Source: Tragulus kanchil (lineage: Eukaryota; Chordata; Mammalia; Artiodactyla; Tragulidae). From it: a stretch of DNA of 64,000 nt. Below the pieces are notes generated by a model that saw only the letters and a list, made by a program, of their open reading frames with translations, was not told the DNA's origin and did not search any database. The position numbers and the translations under genes are program-made. Below are positions 41,477 to 54,095 of the stretch, one piece after another; the first letter of the stretch is position 1; the number at the start of each line of letters is the position of its first letter. The stretch lies in contig JAIOJX010000025.1 in assembly GCA_022376925.1 (NCBI GenBank), forward strand, positions 94,143,608 to 94,207,607, in the 5' to 3' direction.

Positions 41477-42171
41477 ATAAAAGACCCCATGGACTGTAGC
41501 TTGTCAGGCTTCTCTGTCCATGAAATTTTCCAGGCAAGAATATTGGCGTGGGTTGCCATTTCCTTCTCCATAAAACTTCAATAATTCACGAAATATTTAC
41601 TGAGCAGCTGCTGTGCACCAAGCACTGTACTAAGCCCCAAGAATGCATTAAGTGGTAACACAAACATGCAAAGTCTATGAGGAAAGACAATTTCTTAATC
41701 ATTTCAGAGTACTAAAAGGGCTTATTAGGGCTTATTATAGGGCTTATTATAACAGGCCACCAGCTGCCCCCAAAATTTCACCACCTTTCTGTTTTCATTT
41801 TTTCTGCCATCTTTCTCTAAAAATTTTGACATCCAAAGACTTCCTAGAGGCCGGTTCAGTAGTTTTATCTAGCTGAAACTTTAGCAATGCTATTTTTCGC
41901 TTGGTTTTGGTAGAGCTTGAGCAGGTACACTGAAGAGAGCAAAGAAGGTCCTACAGTCCCTCAAATAATCCACTGGCATTTTTATCTCATGTCATGTTGA
42001 GATGCTCTGTCTGTTTGATGACTGGACATAAGGTGAGCAAATTCTTGTAAAATGATGAAAGGAATAATGAAAGGCTATACTCCATGATTTTAATAATATC
42101 TTTGTTGCTTCATCAGCACTGTTTAAAGAAAACCCAGGAAAGCACTTAGATAAATATACTGAAGGGCTCAC

Positions 42172-42342
42172 TTTGAGAGGTTTTTTCAAATCAATATCAG
42201 AGTGTATGCTCAGCTCTCTTAGCGCATCTCCAACAAGGTTGCTTCTGCGAACATGAAGGACCAGGTAGGGGCTTCTGGCCAGCAGAGGCTCCAAGGTGAG
42301 AAGCATGAAGACATTCTGCAGATTGGCCCCGTTGACCGCCAC
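42172..42342 (-). CDS. HERC3: HERC3 coding exon E7 (linker to HECT)
   Basis: A 171-bp exon (57 codons) with acceptor CATTCCAG and donor GTGAGC, phase 0 at both ends. It reads VAVNGANLQNVFMLLTLEPL, then SPYLVLHVRRSNLVGDALRE and LSIHSDIDLKKPLK. It joins E6 (ending ELQMQ) to E8 (VIFDGEE). The VRR-x-NLVGDAL stretch is the conserved lead into HECT domains. Confidence 0.96.
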
Positions 42343-43497
42343 CTGGAATGGCACACCCAAGAACACAGTTACCCCACAAGAGCACATCTGTGAGTGGGGA
42401 CGGTCGTTAGCCGTGCCTTCAGACCACAAGTGGGTACAGGGCAGGCTGACTGCATCTCCACTTTGTTCTTTGTTTTCCTCCTAACTCTTCCAATAAATTT
42501 TATCAGTTACTCATGTTTATAAACCATACAAATCTTTCTAATCTGAACCCAAAGAGATTAACTGAAACACTTTATAAACCATATGATCTATAACTCATTC
42601 CAGGAAAATGATCTGGACTAAGCGGATGAAGACTGAAATAATATCTTAGTAGAAAAAAATGATGATGGCAAGTGGGTAGAAACCATGATTTTCCAAGTGT
42701 CAGAAAAAGAAACCTAACAACCGCTTCCTAATGTGTTTTTTTCTTTGAAAAATGTCCACTTTCTCCCGAAAAGCTTTAAATTGTCATTACCATAGATATA
42801 TCATGTGAAAACAGATATACAGAGATAGATCTAGATAAGAGAGAGACAGACAGAATGATGGGGAGAAGGAGAGGGAGATGAGTGAAGCTGTATTTCCACC
42901 AATAGTAGGAACTAGTAGGTTTGGACTGATAATTCACAAACGCCTTTGTAGGCTTGCCAAAACCAATTATATCTTACAATAAAAATGTATTTTTAAAATA
43001 AATTAAACAATTCTCTATAATTTAAGTTTTGGCTCAGTAAAAAACTGCCAAGCCCCATTGAATAACCTACGGTCAGCTCATAGACTGAATCCAGCCTGAT
43101 GCCTGTTTTTATACAGCTCATGAGCTAACAACAGTTTTAACATGTTTAAGTGGTTAAAAATCAAAGCAATATTTCATAACATGTTAAAATTAATAAAATT
43201 CAAATTTTGTGCTACAACAGAGTTGAATACTTGAGACAGACTCTATGGCCCACAAAGACAGATATTTACTATATGATCCTTTACGAAGACATCTACCAAC
43301 CCTCAATTTATTTAAATGGGTCTTCACTTATATTTGCTATAGTGAATACATAATTGCTGAAAATTTTTCTGATAGTTCTAAAAGTTATACTGGAACTCTA
43401 TCCAAATGAACTTTCTCCTATTAGGAAAAAATCACAACTGAATGCATAAGATGAAAGAAATTCATAAGAGTAAAAAATAATTTTTAAAATATGTTAC
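42343..43497. other. HERC3 intron, nothing recognised
   Basis: AT-rich with no clear exon. Short GA-rich run at about 42,840-42,880. Confidence 0.45.
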
Positions 43498-43587
43498 CTG
43501 CATCTGCAATTCAGCATCAGTTTGTAACATTTTGGTCTTGGCTTGGGCATCAAAGATAAAAGGGTAGGAACAAAGTGTTACAGCATC
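43498..43587 (-). CDS. HERC3: HERC3 coding exon E6
   Basis: A 90-bp exon (30 codons) with acceptor TTCTAG and donor GTAACA, phase 0 at both ends. It encodes DAVTLCSYPFIFDAQAKTKM and LQTDAELQMQ, sequence just before the HECT domain of HERC3. It lies 82 bp downstream of the microexon E5. Confidence 0.95.
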
Positions 43588-43669
43588 CTAGAATGAAACA
43601 CATTATTGGCAATATTCACAGAGAATACTGCTGGAAAAATACATTAAAAAATTTTAAAGCATCATTTAC

Positions 43670-43693
43670 CTGCATTATAGATGCTCGAGCCTT
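43670..43693 (-). CDS. HERC3: HERC3 24-bp microexon E5
   Basis: On the minus strand a pyrimidine-rich acceptor (TTTGTACAG) is followed by 24 bases encoding KARASIMQ, then donor GTAAAT. It fits exactly in phase 0 between E4 (ending FLHQAGM) and E6 (starting DAVTLC), matching the continuous HERC3 protein. Skipping it would remove 8 residues without a frameshift. It is too short for ORF-based gene finders. Confidence 0.9.
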
Positions 43694-44261
43694 CTGTACA
43701 AAGAAAAATAAAGTCTCTTAGTTGAATTTCAAAACTTGAACTTTTTACTCCCAATAAATAACAAAACAAATAACAAAACAGATAACATATCTGACCATCT
43801 GGCTATGGAACTAACATTATTTAAACAGCTGACTAGAGCTTTGATGGAATAGACTGGTTGCTTTGGTAAACACAGACTGAGAAAAACACTAAAAACAATT
43901 TTTAAAAAATTTTAAGGGACCTTTACAAATCCCATTTCACTAACATCATTAATATCTATTACAGCATTAATGTTTATTAAAGCATTAGTAGAATTTTCAT
44001 TTATAAGAAATATAATACCAAAACAGAAGCTTTATAACCATAAATTCAGAGGTTAGGTAAAGTGGATAATAAACACTTCATTTATTTGTCAACATGTTAA
44101 CTCTCCCTCTTATACTTAAACACACACAGAGTTACTCTTGAGAGAAACCAAATATTTAGAAAGTTGTCCCTGACTTGGACCAATGCTTGGCTTACAGAAG
44201 ACATTCCATCAACATGTAAATGAAGGATGAGCAAACTTTTGAGGAGGGGAGTAACAGACAA
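43694..44261. other. HERC3 intron, nothing recognised
   Basis: AT-rich. No exon or named repeat supported. Confidence 0.4.
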
Positions 44262-44755
44262 GCATACTGTATTTTATTGCTCTTCACTTTACTGTATTCT
44301 ACAGACATTGTCTTTTTTTTTTTTTTTTAATAAATTGAAGGTGTGTAACAACCCTTAGTCTTGTAACACCATCAGCACCATTTTCCCAGCAGCATTTGCT
44401 CACTTCACGTCTCTATGTCACATCTGGTAACTCTCGAAATATTTCATACGTCCTTATTATCACTTGTTATGGTGATATGATCAGTAATCTTTGATGTTAC
44501 TATTGCAAAAAGATTACAACCTGCTGAAGGCCAGGTGATGGCCAGCATGTTTTTTAGCAATAGAGTATTTTTTAAATTAAGGTTTGTACATTATTTTTCT
44601 AACCATAATACTACTGTACATTTAATAGAATACAGTACATATTTTTTAATATTCACTGAAAAACCAAAATTCTTGTGTGACTTGTTTTATTGCAATATTT
44701 GCTTTATTGTGGTGGTCTGAAACCAAATCCACAATATTCTCAAGGTATGCCTGTG
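44262..44755 (+). mobile_element. Tigger1-type DNA transposon, internally deleted
   Basis: Both terminal regions are visible: 'gcatactgtattttattgct' and 'aaattgaaggtgtgtaacaa' at the left, 'tgctttattgtggtggtctg' and 'aaggtatgcctgtg' at the right, forming the inverted ends. The transposase (pogo/Tc1 group) is absent. An inactive non-autonomous copy with a T-run at 44,312-44,328. Confidence 0.8.
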
Positions 44756-45994
44756 AATAAAAACAAGCACAAATACATATAATAGGTATGTTACAAACAT
44801 GTCTAAGAGATATGTTATTTTTATTTATTCCGAGAAAAAAGGAAATCTCTCCTGAAAGAATAAGTTAATGAATAATGTTTACTACAAAACCTAACAGAAG
44901 CAATCAAACCAGAAATCAACGGTATGCATCACGCTGACCTGGGGCAATTATTTTACAAACAGAAAACCATGGATTTATTCCCAGAAATCTGAGAGTGTTC
45001 TATGAATTCTTTACTTTGTGCTTTTGTAAAAAATGGCATTCTAAGCAAAATAAAAACACATTTTGAATGAACTCCTTTTATTGATATGTTATCATATAAT
45101 TTATTTCATTTTTTTAAATGACTTGCACTGGTGCCATGGTATGCTGAATTCACCAAGGGCAATGGAAAAGAAGAAAAGCATTCTTCCTTTGTAAGTGATG
45201 CATTTGTGCCCAAGAAAAGGCCAGAGCAGTCCTGGCTCACTGTATGAATGAAGGTTTAATGGCAGCTGAAAGGACAAAGGAGAGCTGAGTCATCCCTGGG
45301 TACACAGGACAGGCCACAGAACTCACGGCCCCAGGCGTGGCAGCCCGCAGTCCTGATCAAATGCAAAAGGAGTTTTGGCTTCAGTAAGTCATTCTTGCTC
45401 ATCACATTAAATCCATGAACTTAATTTGTGTTTTACTGATTTTAGGGTTTTGCTAATACTTACTTTGTAAATCTGCCTTGGTTTTATGTTTAAATGCTGT
45501 ATGAATAAGAAATGTATATCTACTTCTTTTCATATTCATGTGTTTCAATGAAAGCACTGAAAAGAAGTCTAAAAAAAATTCACCCTTTTTATCCTTTAGA
45601 AACAGGTTCCTTCCCTAGACTGAGAGATACTAATCAGAGAGAAGATTCCAGTCCAGCAAGATGAAGTGTGGAGTCCTGCACATAGAACACAGGCAGACCT
45701 GATTCAGCTTCACGCATGCTTCTCTAATTACTCTGACTTTTGGAATCGAAACCACTAAAGCACACACACATCGTAAAACAGCACTCTACAAAGTTATCTT
45801 CTACTCTAGGTATCTACAAAAGGTACAAATATCCTGCGGAAGTGTGTGTCAATATTCAGAATTTTCTACCCTCCCTTTCAGAAGAGTTTATTCAAGATAT
45901 TATTTGTTCTCAAGGCAAAAGAAAGATCTTTATCATGTGTGTTGGTCTATAAAGCAAGATAAAGTTTTGAACACTTCATATGTAAAAGTGACTA
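44756..45994. other. HERC3 intron, nothing recognised
   Basis: Apparently unique sequence. A slightly GC-richer part at 45,120-45,380 has no exon-like frame that I could support. Confidence 0.4.
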
Positions 45995-46204
45995 TTGCTG
46001 CTGTTTAGTCAGTCGTGTCTGACTCAGTGTGACCCCATGGACTGCAGCCCATCAGGCTTCCCTGTCCATGGGATTCCCCAGGCATGAATACTGGAGTGGG
46101 TTGCCATGCTCTCCTCCAGTGGAATCTTCCTAAACTAAGGGATGGGACCCAGATCTCCTGCATTACAGACAGATTCCTTACCACTGAGCCACCAGGGAAG
46201 CCCT
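45995..46204 (-). repeat. Bov-tA SINE, minus
   Basis: 'gctgctgtttagtcagtcg', 'ctggagtgggttgccatgct', inverted head 'gccaccagggaagccc'. It is followed by a short (ATCT)n/(TA)n run and a second Bov-A half at 46,262-46,355. Confidence 0.88.
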
Positions 46205-46420
46205 ACAGATAGCTATAGATATACAGATACATCTATCTATCTATCTGTATATATATATATTTGAGACCCAATGGACTGTAGGCTGCCAGGCTCCTCCATC
46301 TACTGAATTCTCCAACAAGAAAGCTGGAGTGGGTTGCCATTTTCTTCTCCAAAAGTGACTTCAGGAGAAGTGGTAACAGTGCCATAAAAACAGCTGTTGG
46401 CTTTATAGCACCCCAGTACA

Positions 46421-46738
46421 CAGCGGGGTTGCCTTATCCACAGGTTCCACATATGCATGTTCTACCAAATCAGGTCAAAAATGCTTGAGAAAAAAAAAAG
46501 GACAGTTCCAGGAGGTTGCAGTGAGCAAAACTTGAATTTGTCACACAATGGCAACTATTTATATAGCATTCACACTGTATTAGGCACTATAAGTAATCAA
46601 GAGATGATTTAAAGTACCTGGGAGGATTGCTTAGATTATATGCAACGAATACACCATTTTATATGAGGGACTTGAGCATGGGAATTTTGTGGGGGCTCCT
46701 GGAACCAGTCCCCCATGGACACTGAGGGACAACCATAT
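46421..46738 (+). mobile_element. Tigger2-like MITE
   Basis: Inverted ends 'gttgccttatccacaggttc' and 'ccatggacactgagggacaac', with the inner part 'gatgatttaaagtacctggg'. This fits the non-autonomous Tigger2 family. Confidence 0.65.
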
Positions 46739-47451
46739 CTAGTATTTTTGGTGGTACAACGTAGTTATTTCAAACACCAATATGCAGCTTTGTGTGTATT
46801 TCTTGGCTCTCACTCCAGCTCTCCAATTCTTTCCTGTCACCTTCTTCCTGCACCCCCACAAGCTCTCCTAGACCCCTTTAATGACCACCTTCTGTGGCTC
46901 CTGGTCCCTTCTATGGCCCCCTGTCTGACCTCAACCCATCCCTGAAAGAGCCCAGTTTTGGATGCAGGCTAATCTCTCTTCTAGAGGGCAGGATTATCAT
47001 ACTTTCAGTAGAGTGAGTTAACTGGAAAGAAATTACTGTTGTGAACCAGACCCAAGGCCAGAGAGCTGGTAGTCCAGAAGACCCTCACTGCAGGGGAGGA
47101 CTGAGATGCAGGCTCTATGGAAGGTGAACAAGAGAAGGGTATTTAGTCAAAAGAAGCAGCAGACCTATATGAAAGTCTGTTTATGTGTCTACAATCTTTT
47201 TTATGACTCTGAGTTTTTGTTTGAAATATAATAATTTAATTTCACTGATTTTTATTTTGTAGATGCTGAATGTTTTAGAAATGGTACTAGTACTGGTATT
47301 TCCAGATTACAATAACCACTGAAACATAAATATTACGATTCTGCTTCCTGACTGCTCCCCCTAATCTGGAGAGATGTATATGACCTGGTAAGATATGGAT
47401 GGGATCCCCTCCTGAGAGGTTGCTTGGCCAAGGTCATTCATTCCCCCAAAG
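46739..47451. other. HERC3 intron, nothing recognised
   Basis: No exon or clear repeat seen. Confidence 0.4.
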
Positions 47452-49657
47452 TGAGTCTCGCAAACCTAAAACTAGCAAGTGTTCCTGCTTGAAAGGGGGT
47501 TGCACAGTGACCTTACTTCATTTTCCTTAAGTATATGAAATAGAAAAAATGAACAAGTACATGATACAGAACTGAAGAGTTGAGGAAGTGGGATTGATAC
47601 TGAGGCAAATACAGCTGTGCACAATCAGATACCTGGAACCAAGACACGGCCCCGTATGAAACCTAAGAGCTGATGTCATGTTGACTCCAGTCTTTATCTT
47701 TGAAGCATTCGGTTTGTATCATTGACTTTCTTACTTGTGCTGCCCTCTATGGGAGTCCACAACATCATTCATTTTGTGTGCTGTGTATTTGGTTTTCAAG
47801 TGTAGATCATGGCAGTTTATTAACTGAAAAATTAGTCACCACCATCTCTTTACCATAAGCAAACACTTAGCCATTTAAGAGTTTTTATTTTTTTAATACA
47901 CCACAGCCTTTGCACACACGCTATGTCCCTTTGTAACTCCTTTTTCACTACATTGAACACCCCACAGAAGCAGCCACCAGGTCCTGCAGGTGTCTCCACT
48001 ACCAGTGACGGCAGGCACAGGACATACATCAGGTGCCCAAGACTGCTTACTAAAAAACAGTTACTAGGGCTTATGATATGCCAGGCACTTAGTACTCTGC
48101 AAAGTTAAGGCCTCTGCATGCTTTCTCCCATTTAATTCACACAATACTGTTAGAATTCACATTTATAAATGAGTGTGCTAGGCTGACAGAAATTAAGGAA
48201 CTTGTGTAAGGTCACATAGGTAGCAGGCCTGAGTTGAGACTGAACCTGGTTCTTTCTGACTACAGTTACAGCACATGCTCTGAACTGTACACAATACTCC
48301 CTCAGTTACCATCGCGCTGAAAAATTTAACACACAAAAACTCAAGCACTGTGAGATGCACACACATACAAATGTACACACACACACAGAATAATATTATT
48401 TGGTCATAAAAAAAGAAGGCAATCCTACCATTTGCAAAACCACAGGTGAAACTAAAGGACATAATGCTAACTGAAATAAGCCAAACAGAGAAAGATAAAT
48501 ACTGTATGGTACCATTTATATGTGGAACTTTTTAAAAAAGAAGACGACACCCAATGAGTCTCGCAAACCTAAAACTAGCAAGTGTTCCTGCTTGAAAGGG
48601 GGTTGCACAGTGACCTTACTTCATTTTCCTTAAGTATATGAAATAGAAAAAATGAACAAGTACATGATACAGAACTGAAGAGTTGAGGAAGTGGGATTGA
48701 TACTGAGGCAAATACAGCTGTGCACAATCAGATACCTGGAACCAAGACACGGCCCCGTATGAAACCTAAGAGCTGATGTCATGTTGACTCCAGTCTTTAT
48801 CTTTGAAGCATTCGGTTTGTATCATTGACTTTCTTACTTGTGCTGCCCTCTATGGGAGTCCACAACATCATTCATTTTGTGTGCTGTGTATTTGGTTTTC
48901 AAGTGTAGATCATGGCAGTTTATTAACTGAAAAATTAGTCACCACCATCTCTTTACCATAAGCAAACACTTAGCCATTTAAGAGTTTTTATTTTTTTAAT
49001 ACACCACAGCCTTTGCACACACGCTATGTCCCTTTGTAACTCCTTTTTCACTACATTGAACACCCCACAGAAGCAGCCACCAGGTCCTGCAGGTGTCTCC
49101 ACTACCAGTGACGGCAGGCACAGGACATACATCAGGTGCCCAAGACTGCTTACTAAAAAACAGTTACTAGGGCTTATGATATGCCAGGCACTTAGTACTC
49201 TGCAAAGTTAAGGCCTCTGCATGCTTTCTCCCATTTAATTCACACAATACTGTTAGAATTCACATTTATAAATGAGTGTGCTAGGCTGACAGAAATTAAG
49301 GAACTTGTGTAAGGTCACATAGGTAGCAGGCCTGAGTTGAGACTGAACCTGGTTCTTTCTGACTACAGTTACAGCACATGCTCTGAACTGTACACAATAC
49401 TCCCTCAGTTACCATCGCGCTGAAAAATTTAACACACAAAAACTCAAGCACTGTGAGATGCACACACATACAAATGTACACACACACACAGAATAATATT
49501 ATTTGGTCATAAAAAAAGAAGGCAATCCTGCCATTTGCAAAAACACAGGTGAAACTAAAGGACATAATGCTAACTGAAATAAGCCAAACAGAGAAAGATA
49601 AATACTGTATGGTACCATTTATATGTGGAACTTTTTAAAAAAGAAGACGACACCCAA
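47452..49657 (+). repeat. Tandem duplication D14, period 1103 (47452-48554 / 48555-49657)
   Basis: Near-perfect copies with a direct joint. Differences include 'cctaccatttgcaaaacc' versus 'cctgccatttgcaaaaac'. The unit starts in unique intron and ends inside an L1 fragment, which continues only after the second copy. Confidence 0.94.
48065..48270 (-). repeat. MIR SINE, minus (copied at 49168-49373)
   Basis: 'atatgccaggcacttagtac', 'tcccatttaattcacacaat', 'gtaaggtcacataggtagca' in inverted MIR order. Confidence 0.75.
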
Positions 49658-49985
49658 CCTCGTAGAAACAGAAGAATGCTGGTTGCTAAGGGATGGGGGA
49701 GGAGACGGGGAAATGTAGGTCAAAGAGCACAATCTTTCCAGTTTTAAGTAGTTCTAAGAAGCTAAAGTACAGCATGGTGACTACAATTACACAGTATTAT
49801 ATACTGGAAATTTAATAAGAGTCCATCTTAAGCATTCTTAGGGCATACAAAAAACTAACTATGTGAGATAATGGGATGTGATAATTAACTTGATCTCTGT
49901 AATCATTTTACAATGTATGTATGTATCAAATCATCACATTAAATATTTACAATGTTGTTTGTTAATTATACCTCAGTAAGGCCAG
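49500..49985 (+). mobile_element. L1 3' fragment, plus
   Basis: 'gctaactgaaataagccaaa', 'gggatgggggaggagac' and 'ttgttaattatacctcag' fit an L1 3' end. Its left part is also present at 48,400-48,554. Confidence 0.7.
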
Positions 49986-50089
49986 GGAAAATCCACTTAC
50001 TGTTCATTACTATCATTTAAAAATGGTTAAGTTCATACATACATATGTGATCAATTAATTTATGATAAAAGAGGCAAGATCATACAGTC

Positions 50090-51900
50090 TTCAAAAGGAC
50101 AATCTCTTCAAGAAATGATGTTGAGAAAACTGGATAGACACATGCAAAACAACAAAATGATCACTACCTTACTTATCATACATAAAAATTATCTGAACAT
50201 GGATCAAAGACTGGATAAAGGCCTGAAACCATAAAACTCATAGATGAAAACATAGGCAGCAAGCAACTTGACATTAGTCTTGGCAATGATTTTTTTGGAT
50301 CTAACCTCAAAAGCAAAAATACTAGAATTGCATCAGACTAAAAAGCTTCTGTACAGCAAAGGAAACCATAAACAAAATGAAAAGGCAGCCTACAGAAATG
50401 GGAGAGGTATCTGCAAACAATATATCTGATAAGATGTTAACAAAATATACAAAGAATCCATATAATTCATATTAAAAAAAATTAAAAATGGGCAGAGAAC
50501 TTAAACATTTTCCAGAAGTTGACACACGCATGGCCAACAGGCACATGAAAAGATGCTCAACATCATTTACCATCAGGAAAATGCATGTCAAAACCACAAT
50601 GAGATACCACCTCGCACTTGTCAGAATTGCTATTATTAAAAAATACCACTTTGGGCAAGCATGTAGAGAAATGAGAATGTTCATGTACTATTGGTAGGGA
50701 TTTAAACTGGTGCAGTCACTATGGAAAATTGTATGGAAGATCCTCAAAAAATTAAAAGTAGAAACACCAGCAGTACCACTTCTGGGTATTTATCCAAAGA
50801 AAACAAATTTATGCACTAATCCAAAAAGATTTATGCACCCCCATATTCACAGCAGCCTTTTTACATCAGCCAAGATATGGAACAACTTAAATGTCCATAG
50901 ATAGAGGAATATATAAAGAAGATGAGGTATATATACACACAGTTGAATATTACTCATGCAACTAAGCAAGACCTTATGGGGACTTCCTAGGACAGATCCC
51001 TCCCTCCCACCATCCTCTGTTTTAGCTTCTTTCTGAAATACCTAGATAATAGTACCTGAAGCACATTTCCTGACTTGTGCTGCAGATTCTAAAACCCCAC
51101 CAAATGGAGAAATTAACTACCTGCTAACAGTGAGCACACAACCCTCAGAAGTCCTGGAGTCTGAGAATGAGTAATGTGACACTGCCCTGTCACCTCACCA
51201 TCAACCAACCAGAGACCTTTGCACAGACTGATTACAAACCCTGCAACTCCCTTCCCTCATCTGACCTCTAAAAATGCTTTCATGAAACCCACTGGGGAGT
51301 TCACGTGTTTTGAACACTAGCTGCCCTGGACTCCTTGCTTGGTACTCTGCAACAAATGCTGAACTTTCCTTTCCACAAACCAGCGCCAGAAGCTGGCTTT
51401 ACTGAGTGCATGAACAGTAACATTCAGACATAAAAAGAATGTAATCTTGCCATTGTCAACAACCTGGATGGACCCTGAAGGCATTATGCTGAATGAAGTG
51501 AGTCAGACAAAGACAGATAAATGCAGTATTATTTCACTTGTATTTGGAATCTAAACAACAACAGACTCATAGATATGAGACAGCTGAGGTGATTGCCAGA
51601 GAGAAGAAGGGATGGTGGGTGAGTGACATGAGTGAAGAGGGTCAATGGTATAAACTTTCAGTAATAAAATAAGTTAAGTCACAATAATATAATTTACAGC
51701 ATGGTGACTACCGAACATCACACATTTTAATTGCTAAGAGTAAATCTTAAAAGATACCTTTCTAAGGGAAAAAAACCCTTAATTTATGGTAATAGCAACT
51801 AGACTTATAGTGAGAACCATTTCAGTCTGCATAAATATCATTATGTTACATGCCTGAAACTAATATAATGTTATATATGTCAATTATAACTCAAAAAAAA
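50090..51900 (+). mobile_element. L1 3' fragment, plus, interrupted by an LTR
   Basis: Decayed L1 ORF2 end and 3' UTR ('gatgctcaacatcatttacc', 'gtatttatccaaagaaaac', 'gaacaacttaaatgtcc') up to 50,956. It resumes at 51,423 with 'gacataaaaagaatg' and ends in an A-rich tail near 51,900. Confidence 0.8.
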
Positions 51901-53076
51901 GACAAAAAAATAAATATATGAAAACATATCTAAAATATATAAAAACTTTAGCATCTTAGGTAAAAATCCAAGATATGGAACAACTTAAATGTCCATAGAT
52001 AGAGGAATATATAAAGAAGATGAGGTATATATACACACAGTTGAATATTACTCATGCAACTAAGCAAGACCTTATGGGGACTTCCTAGGACAGATCCCTC
52101 CCTCCCACCATCCTCTGTTTTAGCTTCTTTCTGAAATACCTAGATAATAGTACCTGAAGCACATTTCCTGACTTGTGCTGCAGATTCTAAAACCCCACCA
52201 AATGGAGAAATTAACTACCTGCTAACAGTGAGCACACAACCCTCAGAAGTCCTGGAGTCTGAGAATGAGTAATGTGACACTGCCCTGTCACCTCACCATC
52301 AACCAACCAGAGACCTTTGCACAGACTGATTACAAACCCTGCAACTCCCTTCCCTCATCTGACCTCTAAAAATGCTTTCATGAAACCCACTGGGGAGTTC
52401 ACGTGTTTTGAACACTAGCTGCCCTGGACTCCTTGCTTGGTACTCTGCAACAAATGCTGAACTTTCCTTTCCACAAACCAGCGCCAGAAGCTGGCTTTAC
52501 TGAGTGCATGAACAGTAACATTCAGACATAAAAAGAATGTAATCTTGCCATTGTCAACAACCTGGATGGACCCTGAAGGCATTATGCTGAATGAAGTGAG
52601 TCAGACAAAGACAGATAAATGCAGTATTATTTCACTTGTATTTGGAATCTAAACAACAACAGACTCATAGATATGAGACAGCTGAGGTGATTGCCAGAGA
52701 GAAGAAGGGATGGTGGGTGAGTGACATGAGTGAAGAGGGTCAATGGTATAAACTTTCAGTAATAAAATAAGTTAAGTCACAATAATATAATTTACAGCAT
52801 GGTGACTACCGAACATCACACATTTTAATTGCTAAGAGTAAATCTTAAAAGATACCTTTCTAAGGGAAAAAAACCCTTAATTTATGGTAATAGCAACTAG
52901 ACTTATAGTGAGAACCATTTCAGTCTGCATAAATATCATTATGTTACATGCCTGAAACTAATATAATGTTATATATGTCAATTATAACTCAAAAAAAAGA
53001 CAAAAAAATAAATATATGAAAATATATTTAAAAATATATAAAAAACTTTAGCATCTTAGGTAAAAATCCAAGATAT
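50870..53076 (+). repeat. Tandem duplication D15, period 1098-1100 (50870-51967 / 51968-53076)
   Basis: Copies are near-identical. The joint has 9 bases of shared sequence (CCAAGATAT), which occurs at the start of each copy and again after the second. The unit contains the solo LTR. Confidence 0.93.
50957..51422 (+). mobile_element. Solo LTR of an old endogenous retrovirus (copied at 52055-52520)
   Basis: 466 bp with TG...CA ends (starts TGCAACTAAG, ends CAGTAACA), inserted in an L1. A possible 4-base target repeat is CTCA before and TTCA after. There is no internal viral sequence. The second copy arises from D15. Confidence 0.7.
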
Positions 53077-53860
53077 CAAGAAATCTAAACTTTAACTTCC
53101 AATAGTATTGTATAACAACAACAAAAAAATTCCACAAAACCCCCCAAAAGTCACAGTAACATCATCTAATTTTGTACCTTTCTGTAATAACAACCTTAAT
53201 TACTGAAAAGATGAGCAGCTGGTATTTAAGGCTTATATTTGCTTATCAAATATTAAGAGAAAGGAACTATTAAAAAAAGTTATAAATGTTGCTCACTTAA
53301 GTACTCCACTCAGAGACCACAGGCGTGATAGACTGTACTTTTAACATCAACAACTTCTTTTCAGGGTCAAAGTAGATTAGAGTCCATTAGAATTCAGCAG
53401 CAAGTCACAAAAAGAGTAAATCACAGTCAAAACAATTAGCTTTTAAGCTAACTGAATTGGTGGAAAAACTGTTAAAACTTCTCTGGGACTGACTCCAATT
53501 TCTCACCTGAAAACAAAGCAATTGGCTAAATAATCCATAAGGCTTACTTCAGCTCTTAACATTTTATGATTTCAAAGAATATTTATTAACAAATGGATAA
53601 AATGGAGAAGCCCATCTTTTTACAACTTCTAAATTAGTAAATGAAAAGAGTTCATTGCTAGCTTCCATTGTAATATTTCCTACATAAACTCATACAGAAG
53701 ATTCATCCACTTTTTAAAAAAGCATTCTGGTCTTTTAAGGTAATCAAAAACCTTATTTAAAACACAAAATTGTCTGTAGCATTGATCATCTACTATTTGA
53801 CAAAGGAAAGAAGTCTTCCTTAAAGAAACCTGTCTAAATGCCTTGCGTTTGGAAACCACT
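53077..53860. other. HERC3 intron, nothing recognised
   Basis: AT-rich. No exon or named repeat supported. Confidence 0.4.
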
Positions 53861-53873
53861 ACTGACCTCCAAA

Positions 53874-54082
53874 GGACATCTGTGGTAGTTCACTGGTTAT
53901 GAATCCACCTGTCAATGCAGGAGACTCAGGTTCAATCCCTGAGTTAGGGAAGATCCCCTTAAGAAGCAGATGGCAACCCACTAGAGTATTTTTGCCTGAG
54001 AAATCCCACGAACAGAGGAGCCTGGCAGGCTACAGTCCATGGGATTAAAAAAGAGTTGCACATGACTCAGTGATTGAAAACA
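53874..54082 (+). repeat. Bov-tA SINE, plus, with target-site duplication
   Basis: Bov-tA body ('gaatccacctgtcaatgcag', 'aggttcaatccctg') flanked by the 13-base repeat ACTGACCTCCAAA at 53,861-53,873 and 54,083-54,095. Confidence 0.9.
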
Positions 54083-54095
54083 ACTGACCTCCAAA

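Larger units (their letters stand above)
39988..42276 (+). repeat. Tandem duplication D13, period 1151 (39988-41120 / 41139-42276)
   Basis: The longest period in the window. The unit holds a Bov-A piece, a TA microsatellite and the 3' part of HERC3 exon E7. In the first copy the exon end is corrupted by several small deletions before the joint (41,025-41,138). Confidence 0.92.

Noticed and set aside
44535..44720. 61-codon ORF as a gene
   Set aside because: It lies in the 3' part of a Tigger1 copy and is not protein-like.
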